From: Microbacterium sp. SL75
GTDB taxonomy: Bacteria; Actinomycetota; Actinomycetes; Actinomycetales; Microbacteriaceae
Length of the DNA: 64,000 nucleotides
Direction: 5' to 3'
Assembly: GCF_026625865.1 (NCBI RefSeq)
Contig: NZ_CP113067.1
Coordinates: 1,674,001-1,738,000, forward strand
The translations under genes were made by a program, and so were the position numbers. The notes under the pieces were generated by a model. The model was not told the origin of the DNA and ran no database searches. It saw nothing but the letters and a program-made list of their open reading frames with translations. Shown piece after piece: positions 20,091-28,851 of this stretch. How positions within the stretch are numbered: position 1 is the first letter of the stretch; every line of letters starts with the position of its first letter.

Positions 20091-21446
20091 TTCGCTGTCG
20101 TCGCGCGGTGCCCCGCGCACCTGCAGCTCGTTGAGGGCTTGAGCGAGCTTGCGGGATGAGGAGTCGAGCACCGTGTGGTACCCGAGGCGCTTTGCTTCGG
20201 ATGCGCGCTGCGCGGCCTGCGTGACGTTGCGGATCTCGCCGGTGAGGGTGAGCTCGCCGATTGCGGCGAGGCGTTTCGAGACCTTGCGGTTCTTAACGGC
20301 GTTGGCCACGGCGATCGCGATCGCGAGGTCGGCGGCCGGTTCGACCAGGCGCACTCCGCCGACGGTGGAGACGTAGACATCGCGGTCGGAGAGCGTCAGA
20401 CCCATGCGGCTCTCGAGGACCGCGAGCACCATGGCGACCCGCGAAGAATCGACGCCGTTGACGATACGCCGAGGGTTCGGGGCGGTCTGCCGCACGGCGA
20501 GTGCCTGGATCTCGACGGGGAGAGCGCGACGGCCCTCCATCGCGATGGTGACGCACGTGCCGGGCTCGGGCTCGCCGTGGCCGAGGAACAGCGCGCTGGG
20601 GTCGGCGACCTCGGCGATGCCGGTGCCGGTCATATCGAAGCAGCCGACCTCGTCGGTCGGGCCGAAGCGGTTCTTGAGGGCCCGCACGAAGCGGAGCGAG
20701 GTCTGCCGGTCGCCCTCGAAGTGGCAGACGACGTCGACCAGGTGTTCGAGGATTCGCGGACCCGCGATCGAGCCGTCCTTGGTCACGTGTCCGACGAGGA
20801 TCACGGGCAGCCCTCGCTCCTTCGCGACGCGAATGAGAGCGGATGCCACCTCTCGCACCTGCGCCGGCTGGCCCGCCGCGCCGTCGCTGTGTGCCGACGA
20901 CACCGTCTGCACGGAGTCGACGATGAGCAGCCCCGGCTCGACCTGGTCGATGTGGCCGAGGATCGTGGCGAGGTCGGTCTCGGCCGCGAGGAAGAGCTCG
21001 TCATGCAGGGCGCCGGTGCGCTCGGCGCGAAGGCGCACCTGCGCCGCGGACTCCTCACCGCTGGCGTAGAGCACGCGTCGGCCCGCGCGTGCGCTCTGAG
21101 CGGCGACCTCGAGGAGCAGGGTGGACTTGCCGACGCCGGGCTCGCCGCTCAGCAGGATCGCGGCACCGGGCACGATGCCGCCGCCCAGCACGCGGTCGAA
21201 CTCGCCCACTCCGCTCGTGCGGCGCGGGGCGTCCTGCGTGTCGATCTCGGTGATGCGGCGGGCAGCGCGGGCGGCCCCGGGCGCGACGGGCACGATCGAT
21301 CGAACGATTCCGGTCTGCTCGGCGGCCTCGACCACCGTGCCCCACGACTGGCACTCGCCGCAGCGGCCGACCCACTTCAGCGTCGTCCACCCGCACTCGG
21401 TGCACCGGTACGGGGCGGGGGCTGCAGCGGGACGTCGGGATGCCAT
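20079..21446 (-). CDS. radA: DNA repair protein RadA
   Basis: RadA is a RecA-like, DnaB-type helicase that extends branches during recombination repair. The 455-aa protein has the N-terminal zinc finger (Cys15, Cys18, Cys29, Cys32), Walker A GEPGVGKS at 101-108, the RadA-specific KNRFG motif in LKNRFGPTDEVGCFDM, and the C-terminal Lon-like domain (DRDVYVSTVGGVRLVEPAADLAIA). Length and order are normal. The C-terminus ends DDSEPGF inside a direct repeat. Confidence 0.97.
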   Translation of the reverse strand: MASRRPAAAPAPYRCTECGWTTLKWVGRCGECQSWGTVVEAAEQTGIVRSIVPVAPGAARAARRITEIDTQDAPRRTSGVGEFDRVLGGGIVPGAAILLSGEPGVGKSTLLLEVAAQSARAGRRVLYASGEESAAQVRLRAERTGALHDELFLAAETDLATILGHIDQVEPGLLIVDSVQTVSSAHSDGAAGQPAQVREVASALIRVAKERGLPVILVGHVTKDGSIAGPRILEHLVDVVCHFEGDRQTSLRFVRALKNRFGPTDEVGCFDMTGTGIAEVADPSALFLGHGEPEPGTCVTIAMEGRRALPVEIQALAVRQTAPNPRRIVNGVDSSRVAMVLAVLESRMGLTLSDRDVYVSTVGGVRLVEPAADLAIAIAVANAVKNRKVSKRLAAIGELTLTGEIRNVTQAAQRASEAKRLGYHTVLDSSSRKLAQALNELQVRGAPRDDSEPGF

Positions 21447-21508
21447 GTGCTCAGGCTACGTGGGAGCTCCGACATCGCCGCGTCGGGGTCCCGGCGTCCG
21501 GGATCTGC

Positions 21509-22462
21509 TCAGTCGCGGAGCGACTCCGTGACCGTCGTCAGCGCGTCGGCGGAGCGGCGCAGCAGCGTCAGCTCGGCGTCGGAGAACGGGGTGCCCGTCA
21601 GGGGCACGGCGCCGCGGGCAGACACGATCGAGGGGACCGACAGCGCCATGCCGTCGATGCCACGGAAGTCCTGCAGCACCGTGCTGACCGGCAGGACCGC
21701 GTGCTCATCGCGCAGGATCGCCTCGACGATCCGGGCGCTCGACAGGCCGATGGCGTAGTTCGTCGCGCCCTTGCCCCTGATGACCTTGTAGGCGGCGTCG
21801 CGCACGTCGACGGCGATGGCATCCAACTGCTCGCGATCGAAACGCGTGCCGTCGGGAAGCTCGAACTCGGTGATCGGCACCGAACCGATCGTGGCGGTCG
21901 ACCACAGGGGGAACTCGGTGTCGCCGTGCTCGCCGACGATCCAGGCGTGCACGCTCGAGGTCGCGACGCCGGCGCGCTGAGCCAGTTTCCAGCGCAGGCG
22001 CGAGGTGTCGAGCACGGTGCCCGAGGCGAAGATGCGCCGGCTGGGGAGGCCGGTCGCCTCTTGCGCCAGGACCGTCAGCACGTCGCACGGGTTCGTCACG
22101 ATCACGTAGATCGCGTTCGGCGCGACCTCGAGGAGCTTGGGCATCATGTCGCGGACGATCGCGGCGTTCGTCGCTGCGAGCTCGGTGCGGGTCTGGCCCG
22201 GGTTCTGCTTCGCACCCGCGGTGACGACGACCACGTGGGAGCCCTCGGCGACCGACACGTCGCTGCCGCCCGTGATGTCGCTCGAGCCGGTGAACTGCGT
22301 GCCGTGGGCGAGGTCGAGCACCTCGGCCTCGACCTTCTCGGCCGCGATGTCGTAGAGCGCGACGTGCCGCGCCGACCCGCGGATGAGGGCGGCGTACGCG
22401 ACGCTCGCGCCCACGCTTCCTGCTCCTACGACCGTCAGCTTCGAGTTCTCGATCACGCTCAT
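21509..22462 (-). CDS. ldh: L-lactate dehydrogenase
   Basis: This cytoplasmic enzyme interconverts pyruvate and L-lactate with NADH. The 317-aa protein shows the Rossmann motif VVGAGSVGASVAYA, the substrate segment NPGQTRTEL with its Arg, TNPCD, and the catalytic His in the signature GEHGDTEFPLWS. Gln rather than Arg at the discriminating loop (AKQNPGQTR) favours lactate over malate. The ATG at 22462 is preferred to one 12 codons upstream because the Rossmann strand begins about 8 residues later. Confidence 0.93.
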   Translation of the reverse strand: MSVIENSKLTVVGAGSVGASVAYAALIRGSARHVALYDIAAEKVEAEVLDLAHGTQFTGSSDITGGSDVSVAEGSHVVVVTAGAKQNPGQTRTELAATNAAIVRDMMPKLLEVAPNAIYVIVTNPCDVLTVLAQEATGLPSRRIFASGTVLDTSRLRWKLAQRAGVATSSVHAWIVGEHGDTEFPLWSTATIGSVPITEFELPDGTRFDREQLDAIAVDVRDAAYKVIRGKGATNYAIGLSSARIVEAILRDEHAVLPVSTVLQDFRGIDGMALSVPSIVSARGAVPLTGTPFSDAELTLLRRSADALTTVTESLRD

Positions 22463-22563
22463 GGCTCGATCCTGGCAGCGGGGGACGGCGGCCTCCACCG
22501 CGGTCGTTCGACGGTGGATGAACGGATGCGTGGGGTCGCGATACGTGCGGAGGGGGTGGGCGT

Positions 22564-22683
22564 AACTCCTGAGTTCTCGGGTGGTGCGGCGCGGTGCGCG
22601 CCGCGCCGGGACCCGGAGGTTCCGGGGTCCGTAGGCCCCCGCGGGGTCGGGTCCCTCGCCTGCGGGGTCAGTTCTCAGGAGTT
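22564..22683. repeat. 120-bp element bounded by AACTCCTGAG inverted repeats
   Basis: The gap between ldh and tRNA-Ser (22463-22766) has no ORF. AACTCCTGAG (22564-22573) and CTCAGGAGTT (22674-22683) are perfect inverted repeats, each beside TTCTC. The interior is extremely GC-rich with smaller hairpins (GGCGCGG...CCGCGCC). It resembles a palindromic repeat unit or small non-coding RNA; no function can be assigned. Confidence 0.45.
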
Positions 22684-22766
22684 CGGCACGCGTCGACCGG
22701 AAGCCGCGGTGACTGGTGTCGGCCGCCGATTCGCGGCATCCGGTCTTCTGTCGTAAGCTATTCGGC

Positions 22767-22856
22767 GGTGACGTGTCCGAGCGGCCGAAGGTGCAACACT
22801 CGAAATGTTGTGTAGGTTCACCCCTACCGTGGGTTCAAATCCCACCGTCACCGCCA
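22767..22856 (+). tRNA. tRNA-Ser, anticodon CGA
   Basis: The 90-nt cloverleaf is complete: acceptor arms GGTGACG and CGTCACC, anticodon stem CAACA/TGTTG around loop CTCGAAA (anticodon CGA at 22801-22803), a long serine-type variable arm (TGTAGGTTCACCCCTAC), T-loop GTGGGTTCAAATCCCAC, discriminator G and an encoded CCA. It reads UCG codons. tRNA-Ser genes are frequent integration targets, and accessory DNA begins right after it. Confidence 0.97.
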
Positions 22857-22862
22857 CTACGA

Positions 22863-22965
22863 AGGCCCCGAGTCTCCCGGAAACGCAGGGATTCGGGGCT
22901 TTTGTTTTGCACTGTCGACCATCAGCGGTAACGCTGCGGTAACTGGATCGCGAAGACCGCCCACC
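22863..22965. repeat. Island border repeat, copy 1 (terminator plus GCGGTAAC repeats)
   Basis: About 100 bp directly after tRNA-Ser aligns with 38819-38920 at roughly three-quarters identity by eye. Shared blocks are the AGGCCCCGA hairpin start, GGGATTCGGGGC, a T-rich stretch, GTCGAC and the tandem GCGGTAAC-n3-GCGGTAAC (copy 2: GCGGTGAC-n3-GCGGCAAC). The tandem octamers resemble arm sites of tyrosine integrases. Together the copies bracket the low-GC accessory region. Confidence 0.6.
22865..22908 (+). terminator. Rho-independent terminator of tRNA-Ser
   Basis: Stem GCCCCGA (22865-22871) pairs with TCGGGGC (22893-22899), followed by TTTTGTTTT. Confidence 0.75.
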
Positions 22966-23068
22966 GGGGTTGGGGCCACTGTCCTGTTGGTCGCCGGTGG
23001 AAAGTTCAGACCAGCCGCAGTGGCGGTGGGGTGGCCACTCGCGCGCACCGGGCCAACTCAGCCCTAGC

Positions 23069-23074
23069 TAGCCT
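23069..23074 (+). promoter_or_regulatory. Leaderless-type -10 element TAGCCT
   Basis: TAGCCT lies 6 nt before the ATG at 23081. Confidence 0.45.
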
Positions 23075-23080
23075 GTGGCC

Positions 23081-23665
23081 ATGTCCTCGGCACGAATTCC
23101 TCCGCCGCGTGAATCAGGGATGTCCCCCCCCGGCCTCGCCCGCACTGCCGGTGTGGCCGGCGGGTACTCATTCCTGAAGGTTGTCGCCGAAGGCGCCATC
23201 GTCCGCGAACTGCAGCGCCTCGCCGAAGAGTTCAATGGGGGAGAAGCCTTCCCACCCAACACGGAGAAGTTCCGCGCCGATCGTCCATCGGCAGCTGGCG
23301 GTACGCGATACTTGTTCGAGGCGTCACGGGGAATGAGCGCTGAGGTGGGCCGTCGGCCAGGAGCCTCTCACTGGGAACCTGCGCGCCCCGGCACTGTGCT
23401 CGTTCAGCTCGCCGGCGTCATCGCCGTGGGGGAGCACCCGCCCGGCTTCGAGGAGTATCCCACGCAGGAAGTGCGCGAGCTGTATGTCAGCTGTTGGATC
23501 GCACAAGGCTTCACCGCCGCGCTCGAGGTGCAGTCGTTGGTCACCGCGGGCATCCACGACGCGGTCATCGCCGCTGACGCGGTCCAGGCCGGAACGTCAG
23601 GAGGGGACCGATCATCACACCGAGGAACGCCGCGTAGACCAGACCCGTCACGAAACCGACGGTGA
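23081..23665 (+). CDS. Hypothetical protein, 3' end probably lost
   Basis: I do not recognise a family. Residues about 30-165 look like a normal folded protein (FLKVVAEGAIVRELQRLAEEFN; GTVLVQLAGVIAVGEH; VRELYVSCWIAQGFTAALEVQSLVTAGIHDAV). The final ~25 residues are low-complexity (SSHRGTPRRPDPSRNRR) and lie over the antisense end of the membrane pseudogene at 23565. I infer that a recombination junction near 23590 cut off the true C-terminus. The start is leaderless. Confidence 0.5.
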   Translation: MSSARIPPPRESGMSPPGLARTAGVAGGYSFLKVVAEGAIVRELQRLAEEFNGGEAFPPNTEKFRADRPSAAGGTRYLFEASRGMSAEVGRRPGASHWEPARPGTVLVQLAGVIAVGEHPPGFEEYPTQEVRELYVSCWIAQGFTAALEVQSLVTAGIHDAVIAADAVQAGTSGGDRSSHRGTPRRPDPSRNRR

Positions 23666-24860
23666 CGGCCGTCGGCCAGGAGAACCCGACACGCGGAACG
23701 AGCCACCACGCGATCGCCGCTCCGATCGTCGCGGCCGAGAGCTGCATCAGCGGCCACATCGCAGCAGCGTCCGGGGCGCCGATGTAGGCGACGGCGAGGA
23801 TGCCGCACCCCAGCGCGGCGACGGCGGCGGGGCCGACCGCGGAAAAGCGGGTCCGTGCTGGCGCCGATACGTCGAGGGCCGCGAGCGGGGGCACGGCCAC
23901 CAGGGCGAGGATGGTGATGCCGTGGGCCATGGCCATCGTGCCGTCGAGGGCGCCCGGCGACCACGACTGGCCACTTAAGGCGTACACCGCCCCGAGAACC
24001 CCTCCCAGGGCGGCCACGACGGCGAGCGGACGGGGCGCCCGGCGTCCACGCGCGCGCCCGGGGGTCGGTGACGAGCGTGAGGGGCGGTGGCGACGACGGC
24101 GCCACGGAGCGCCCCTTCATCGCGAGGACGGTCGCGGCCAGCGCACCGGCACCGGTCGTCACCGGACTGAGGGTGGCGAGGCTGATCAGCGGAGCGAGCA
24201 TCGCTTCTCCCATTCCGCCGATGACGACGCGTCCGATGAGCGGCAGCCGGGCGCGGCGGAGGATCGGCTCAACGATCACCGCGATGCTCACTCCGCCTGC
24301 CCCGGCCGCCGCAGCGAAGAGCGGTGTTCAAGCTTCCGCGAGCCGGGGAGCGGCAAGCCCGGCGTCCGCCGCATCGAACCAAGGGACCATGACATGGCGG
24401 TCAGACCGTTCAGCGTCCAGGCGATAGAGCTCGCAATGACGACGGCGAGGGCGGGGCCGTCGGACAAGAGGCCGCGCAGTCATAGCACGGCGACGAGCGA
24501 CCATGACGCGAGCGGGGGAGTGACCGTGCTCGGAAGGAGACCCAGGATGCCGGGGGCGGAGCTCATCGTAGCTAGCACGCCGGCCACGACGGAGAGCGCC
24601 GCGGCGGAGAAAGCCGACAGCGCCACGAAGCGGCGGTCGAGGCGCGCGGCCGTACCGTGTACGGCGGCGTCCCGGATCTCTGCCCGACTCGTGGCCGCAC
24701 GGTTCTCCTCGTGGGCGACGTCGAGAAGCGTGGAGACGAGGATCTCACCGTGTCGTCGACGCCATTGCCGGGGGTACCAACGCAGAAGTCGCCCCCTCAC
24801 GAATTGATCAACACGATCATGAGGGTCGGGCCATCTCGTCGGGGAAACGTTCGCTGTCAT
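23565..24860 (-). pseudogene. Degraded multi-pass membrane protein gene
   Basis: The gene opens with a good ribosome binding site (GAGGAGGACAA before the ATG at 24860) and a soluble N-terminus (FVRGRLLRWYPRQWRRRHGEIL), as in actinobacterial membrane proteins coupled to PadR regulators. Hydrophobic segments then appear in shifting frames. TGA at 24480-24482 stands where Trp is expected. There is a frame change near 24390, another in-frame TGA near 24320-24330, and a further shift near 24025-24045 into AVVAALGGVLGAVYALSGQSW. The last part carries four helices and ends at 23565. At least four lesions make it non-functional. No substrate can be named. Confidence 0.65.
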
Positions 24861-25092
24861 TTGTCCTCCTCGGGGGCTCCGTCTCCGGGCCCCATCGAAC
24901 ATGGAAGACGGAATGTCGACTCAGTTACGACGGGACGCTGTCAGATTCGACCGAAGATCCTCAGCCAGCGAAGATCGGGAGGGGACGGTCAGCACACCAA
25001 ACGGATACCTTCCTCGCGGAGGTTGTCCTGGCACGCGGCCCGCAGGGTCGTGGTCACCTCACGCGTTGAAATCGTCCCGGCGAAAGATAGTT
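24861..25092. other. Gap without recognisable gene
   Basis: The 232 bp between the membrane pseudogene and the insertion sequence contain no ORF with coding character and no clear repeat. Confidence 0.5.
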
Positions 25093-25115
25093 GTGAATCG
25101 GCCTGACTTTCGTTC

Positions 25116-25800
25116 CTATCGGGAGCCTTGTCCGGCAGGTGCCGGTTGGCCTGATTCTTGGTCAGCGTAGTACGCGGTTTCGACCTCGACTGGGGTGCGC
25201 ATGTCGAGCTCGCCATGGAGCCGCTGGTTGTTCCACCACCGCACCCATTCCGGGGTCGCAGGTTCGACCTGTTCGACCGTCCGCCAGGGGCCGCGCTGAC
25301 AGATGAGCTCGGTCTTGTAGAGGTTGTTGATCGCCTCGGCGACGCAACGTATGCGAACCCGGACCACGTCGCGACGTAAGTTACGTCGCAGACCCAGAGT
25401 CGCCGCGGCGCTGGTGCGGTGAATCGACGGTTCACGAGATCACCGGCAGCGCGATCGTCTTGTCCGGGCGGGTGGTGAACACGCGCTTGGACGTGCGGAC
25501 GCCGCGAACTCCGGCGAGGCGCATGAGGCGTTCGGTCTGGTCCCGACCGATGTCCCACCCTTGCCGGCGCATCAGCGCATGCATCTTCCGTCGCCCGTAG
25601 ACGCCGTAGTTCTCCGCATGCGACCTGGCCACTTCCGGGACGAGGAGTTCGTCCCCCAGTTGCCGGGCCGACGGGCCACGCCCGACTGCGGCGCGATACC
25701 CGCGCGCGGTGAGGAAGCCCTGAACCGCCGGGCGCAACACCCGGCAGATGAGCTCGACCCCGAAACGATCCTGATACTCGTTGATGAACCGGACCATCAC
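25116..25800 (-). pseudogene. IS3-family transposase OrfB (DDE integrase), frameshifted and deleted
   Basis: The N-terminal part (VRFINEYQDRFGVELICRVL ... NYGVYGRRKMHALMRRQGW) is read from 25800. The frame breaks near 25440-25450 before DLVNRRFTAPAPRRLWVCDVTYVATWSGFAYVA, which holds the first catalytic Asp. The next ~75-80 residues with the second Asp are deleted near 25355. The end (AEAINNLYKTELICQRGPWRTVEQVE ... WWNNQRLHGELDMRTPVEVE) is in another frame. The enzyme cannot be active. Confidence 0.9.
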
Positions 25801-25802
25801 GG

Positions 25803-26108
25803 TCAGGGGCGGTCGAGCTCCTTCGCGAAAAACACGCTCGCAGCCTTGAGAATCTCATTCGCCTTCCGCAACTCCGAAACCTCCTTCTTGAGCTGCTTGA
25901 TGCGCTGCGCTGCCTCGGTCGTGACCCCACGCTTAGCGCCCGCATCCACCTCCGCTTGACGGTGCCATAACCGCAACGTTTCCGGACTCATCCCCAACAG
26001 CCCCGCCACATGCCGCGCGGCACTCATCAACGTCGCGTGCGACGGCCGTGTCTTCGCGAGCATCCGCAACGCCCGCTCACGCATCTCCGGCGAGTACTTC
26101 CTGTTCAT
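25803..26108 (-). CDS. IS3-family transposase OrfA
   Basis: The 101-aa protein has the helix-turn-helix (LLGMSPETLRLWHRQAEVDAG) and the C-terminal leucine-zipper region (AAQRIKQLKKEVSELRKANEILKAAS) of IS3 OrfA. It looks intact. OrfB follows in the -1 frame, as usual for the family, where frameshifting makes the OrfAB transposase; the T-rich GTTTTTCGC near the end of orfA is a possible slip site. Confidence 0.92.
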   Translation of the reverse strand: MNRKYSPEMRERALRMLAKTRPSHATLMSAARHVAGLLGMSPETLRLWHRQAEVDAGAKRGVTTEAAQRIKQLKKEVSELRKANEILKAASVFFAKELDRP

Positions 26109-26157
26109 CGTCTTCCATCCTTGCTTGAAGAACGGAACGAAAGTCAGGCCAATTCAC

Positions 26158-26423
26158 GCCTTACATTGGAGCCAATCTCCCCGGACCTCGCCCGGCGCAT
26201 CGTCGCTCGGCAGGAACAGCCCGGTGACAACTGGCACCGCGAGTATCCCTTCGCGGATGAGCTGGGCCCGTTGACGTCTCTCGCTGCCGCGGAACCGACT
26301 GATGACCCCTTCGCCATGTACCTCGTGCGGAGGGCGGACGACGGGTGCGCTGTAGGCGGTTTCGGGTTTTTCGGACCTCCGGATGAGCAGACGAACGGTT
26401 CCTATGTCGCGCTTCTGACATAA
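26158..26423 (+). pseudogene. GNAT acetyltransferase fragment
   Basis: Just outside the IS end the plus strand encodes LEPISPDLARRIVARQEQPGDNWHREYPFADEL and MYLVRRADDGCAVGGFGFFGPPDEQ, the N-terminal half of a GNAT N-acetyltransferase. The start codon is missing at the IS border, and the acetyl-CoA binding half is absent, replaced by GSYVALLT and a stop. It is a remnant. Confidence 0.65.
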
Positions 26424-26595
26424 CGTCGAGTATCGGCAGGGAACCGCTCCGTTTCCGACGAGAATCGATGGATACGTCAGGCTCCGTTTCCCGCGTCTGC
26501 TCGGCGAGTCGAGCGCCGCCGTCGGGCCGGAGAAGAGTCCTTACGAAACGACAGATTGCCCGGCCTCGCGACTACGACAGGTGAGGCAGCGGGAT

Positions 26596-27084
26596 CTAGC
26601 TATCTGGACTTTCCGAGATGTGGTCATCGGTGGCCTTTCGTAACTCGATCAGCAGCGCTGAGAATTCAGCAAGGAACGCAGGAGAGTGCGCGGCGAGAAT
26701 CGAGTCGAGGCGTCGCCCGAGCGGCTCGAAGAAATCATCCGCGAGTCGTTGCACCTCAGGCGTCGAGTGCAGGGTCACGATCCGGCGATCCGCCTGTATG
26801 CGGCTGCGGGTGACGTGGCCGACCGCTTCGAGTCGGTTCAGCAGGGTCGAGGTGGCGCCAAAACTGAGACCGATCTGATCGCTCAGCTTCGCCGGCGAGA
26901 GCGGTGTGCCGCGTTCTTCGGCGCTGAGGATTTCGATCATCGCCGTCGCATCGGTGGAGTGCAGCCCGGCGTGAGAGGCGAAGGCCCGAGCGACCCGTGT
27001 GTAGGTCTCACCGTAGACACGGAGTGCCTCTGTGACCGGGACGGGAACAGGGTCTAGGTCGCGAGAAGTGTCGTGGTCGCCCAC
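26596..27084 (-). CDS. MarR-family transcriptional regulator
   Basis: The 162-aa protein has the winged helix (LSPAKLSDQIGLSFGATSTLLNRLEAVGHVTRSRIQADRRIVTL, residues about 62-105) between dimerisation helices. It is divergent from an MFS exporter gene, the usual layout for a MarR repressor of a drug pump. GTG at 27084 is chosen over an ATG 16 codons upstream because GGGAGG lies 5-8 nt before it. Confidence 0.88.
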   Translation of the reverse strand: MGDHDTSRDLDPVPVPVTEALRVYGETYTRVARAFASHAGLHSTDATAMIEILSAEERGTPLSPAKLSDQIGLSFGATSTLLNRLEAVGHVTRSRIQADRRIVTLHSTPEVQRLADDFFEPLGRRLDSILAAHSPAFLAEFSALLIELRKATDDHISESPDS

Positions 27085-27160
27085 GTTGGCCTCCCATCCT
27101 GATGTGCCGCGGTCGGACTTGCAGATTATCACTCCATCAAGCTATTCTTTCGTCGAATCA

Positions 27161-27173
27161 TTTGATCATCAAA
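27161..27173. promoter_or_regulatory. Probable MarR operator TTTGAT-C-ATCAAA
   Basis: A perfect 6-bp inverted repeat lies between the divergent MarR and MFS genes, 20 bp before the MFS start. A half-similar ATCACTCCATCAAG lies at 27128-27141. The AT-rich palindrome is typical of MarR boxes. Confidence 0.6.
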
Positions 27174-27192
27174 GTATCTGAGGAGATGCGCG

Positions 27193-28851
27193 ATGGCCCT
27201 GTCCGAGAACGCACGTCGATGGGTCGGTCTGGTTGCCGTAGCCCTGGGTGTCGCCCTGATCGTCGTCGACACGACGATCGTCAACGTCATCACCCCCTCG
27301 GTGATCAACGATCTGAACATCGACTCAAGCCAGGCTCAGTGGATCCAAGAGTCGTATGCGATCGTCTTCGCCGCACTGCTGTTGGTCGTAGGACGTATCT
27401 CCGACCTCCGCGGCGCGAAGACCGTCTTCCTTGTCGGCGTCGTCGTCTTCGGCCTCACAAGTCTGCTCGCGGGCCTCGCTCCCACGGGCGAGATCTTGAT
27501 CCTCGCCCGCTTTCTGCAGGGCATCGGAGCCGCCGCGGTATTGCCGACCTCGCTCGCGTTGCTGAATGCGATGTTCACGGGTGCGGCGCGCGGCAGAGCT
27601 TTCGCTGTCTGGGGTTCGACGATCGGCGCCGCCACGGCGCTCGGACCCGTGCTCGGCGGCTGGCTATCCGAGCACGTCTCGTGGCGGTGGGCGTTCGGCA
27701 TCAATATCCCGTTGACGATCGTCATTGTCGTCATCGGTGCACTATTCCTCTCCCAGTCCGCTCGCTCGCGCGGCGGTGTCGACGGTCTCGGCGCCGCCCT
27801 CTCTGTCATCGGGCTCGGCCTGCTCGCCTTCGGGGTCGTCGAGGGCCGTGTCTATGGATGGGTCGTCAGTAAGAGTGCGTCCGACCTGTTCGGCTGGCGC
27901 TGGGATTCCGGTCTATCGCCCGCCTTTGTCGCACTCGTCGCCGCGGTGCTGGTGCTCGCCCTGTTCGTGTGGCGGCAGGTGCGGCTCAGCCGCTCAGACA
28001 GCCGCCACCAGCCGCTCATGGACACGCGGCTGTTCTCGATCGCGTCATTCCGCAACGGCAACATCGCCACCCTCATCATCGGGCTCGGCGAATTCGGCAT
28101 CATCGCGGTGCTTCCCCTCTGGCTGCAGTTCACCCTCGGCTACTCGCCCCTGCAAGCAGGCCTCGCGCTCGTTCCAATCGCAATCGGTAGCTTCGTCGCC
28201 AGCGGCATCAGCTTCCCCTTCTCGAACCGCGTCAGTGCGCTGACCTTCGTGAGACTCGGGCTGATCCTCGAGGTGCTCGGTCTCGCAGGCCTCGGCCTCG
28301 TCGCCGCTCTCACCGACGCGTCGTGGCTGCTGATCGCGGTCATTCTCTTCTTCTACGGGGTGGGCGTCGGCTTCGCGACCGCACAGGTCACCAACGTCGT
28401 GCTCGCCGACGTGCCCACCGAGGGCGGCGGCCAGAGTTCGGGCATCCAGAGCACCTTCCGTCAGCTCGGCTCGGCGCTCGGGATCGCGGCACTCACGACC
28501 GTCTTCTTCTCGTCCCTGGGCACCACGCTCCAGGGCAAACTCGAAGCCAGCGGACTGGCCCCTTCCGACGCGAAAGGCTTCGCAGATGCGGTGACCGACA
28601 GCGCCGGTGCGGCGATCGAGCCGATCGGTCAAGTTCCGGGCCTCGACTACGTCGCCGACCTGGCACGCCAGTCGATGACGGATGCCGTGGCGTTCGGCGC
28701 CTTCCTCGCCGCCGGGTTCCTAGTCGTTGGCGTCATTGCCACCTACCTAATCCCGTCGCGCCCAGCGGGCTCCGACACCTCAAACCATACGGAGCGGACA
28801 GCAAGCGAGCCATCCGCGTTCACGACGACTACGACAGGGGTGGCACGATGA
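27193..28851 (+). CDS. MFS transporter, DHA2 (EmrB/QacA) family, 14 TM
   Basis: The 552-aa protein has about 14 helices. It carries the DHA2 motifs D-TIVNVITPSVINDL in helix 1, SDLRGAKTVFL after helix 2 (motif A) and ALGPVLGGWLSEHVSWRWAFGINIP (motif C). It should export a toxic or signalling compound with protons. GAGGAG lies 7 nt before the ATG. Its stop overlaps the start of the monooxygenase gene. Confidence 0.92.
   Translation: MALSENARRWVGLVAVALGVALIVVDTTIVNVITPSVINDLNIDSSQAQWIQESYAIVFAALLLVVGRISDLRGAKTVFLVGVVVFGLTSLLAGLAPTGEILILARFLQGIGAAAVLPTSLALLNAMFTGAARGRAFAVWGSTIGAATALGPVLGGWLSEHVSWRWAFGINIPLTIVIVVIGALFLSQSARSRGGVDGLGAALSVIGLGLLAFGVVEGRVYGWVVSKSASDLFGWRWDSGLSPAFVALVAAVLVLALFVWRQVRLSRSDSRHQPLMDTRLFSIASFRNGNIATLIIGLGEFGIIAVLPLWLQFTLGYSPLQAGLALVPIAIGSFVASGISFPFSNRVSALTFVRLGLILEVLGLAGLGLVAALTDASWLLIAVILFFYGVGVGFATAQVTNVVLADVPTEGGGQSSGIQSTFRQLGSALGIAALTTVFFSSLGTTLQGKLEASGLAPSDAKGFADAVTDSAGAAIEPIGQVPGLDYVADLARQSMTDAVAFGAFLAAGFLVVGVIATYLIPSRPAGSDTSNHTERTASEPSAFTTTTTGVAR

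Larger units (their letters stand above)
25093..26157 (-). mobile_element. IS3-family insertion sequence, internally deleted
   Basis: The ends are 24-bp inverted repeats with one mismatch: 25093-25116 begins GTGAATCGGCCTGAC and 26134-26157 is its complement. OrfA and a damaged orfB lie inside on the minus strand in the usual IS3 order. Total length ~1.07 kb is below the ~1.3 kb expected, because about 230-250 bp of orfB are missing. No target-site duplication is visible, so the flanks have probably been rearranged. Confidence 0.9.

Noticed and set aside
22767..22856. Classical attachment site formed by the 3' end of tRNA-Ser
   Set aside because: No second copy of the tRNA 3' end was found at the right border; the repeat starts after the tRNA.
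25086..26163. Target-site duplication flanking the IS
   Set aside because: The bases outside the inverted repeats (AGTT on the left, GCCT on the right) do not match.
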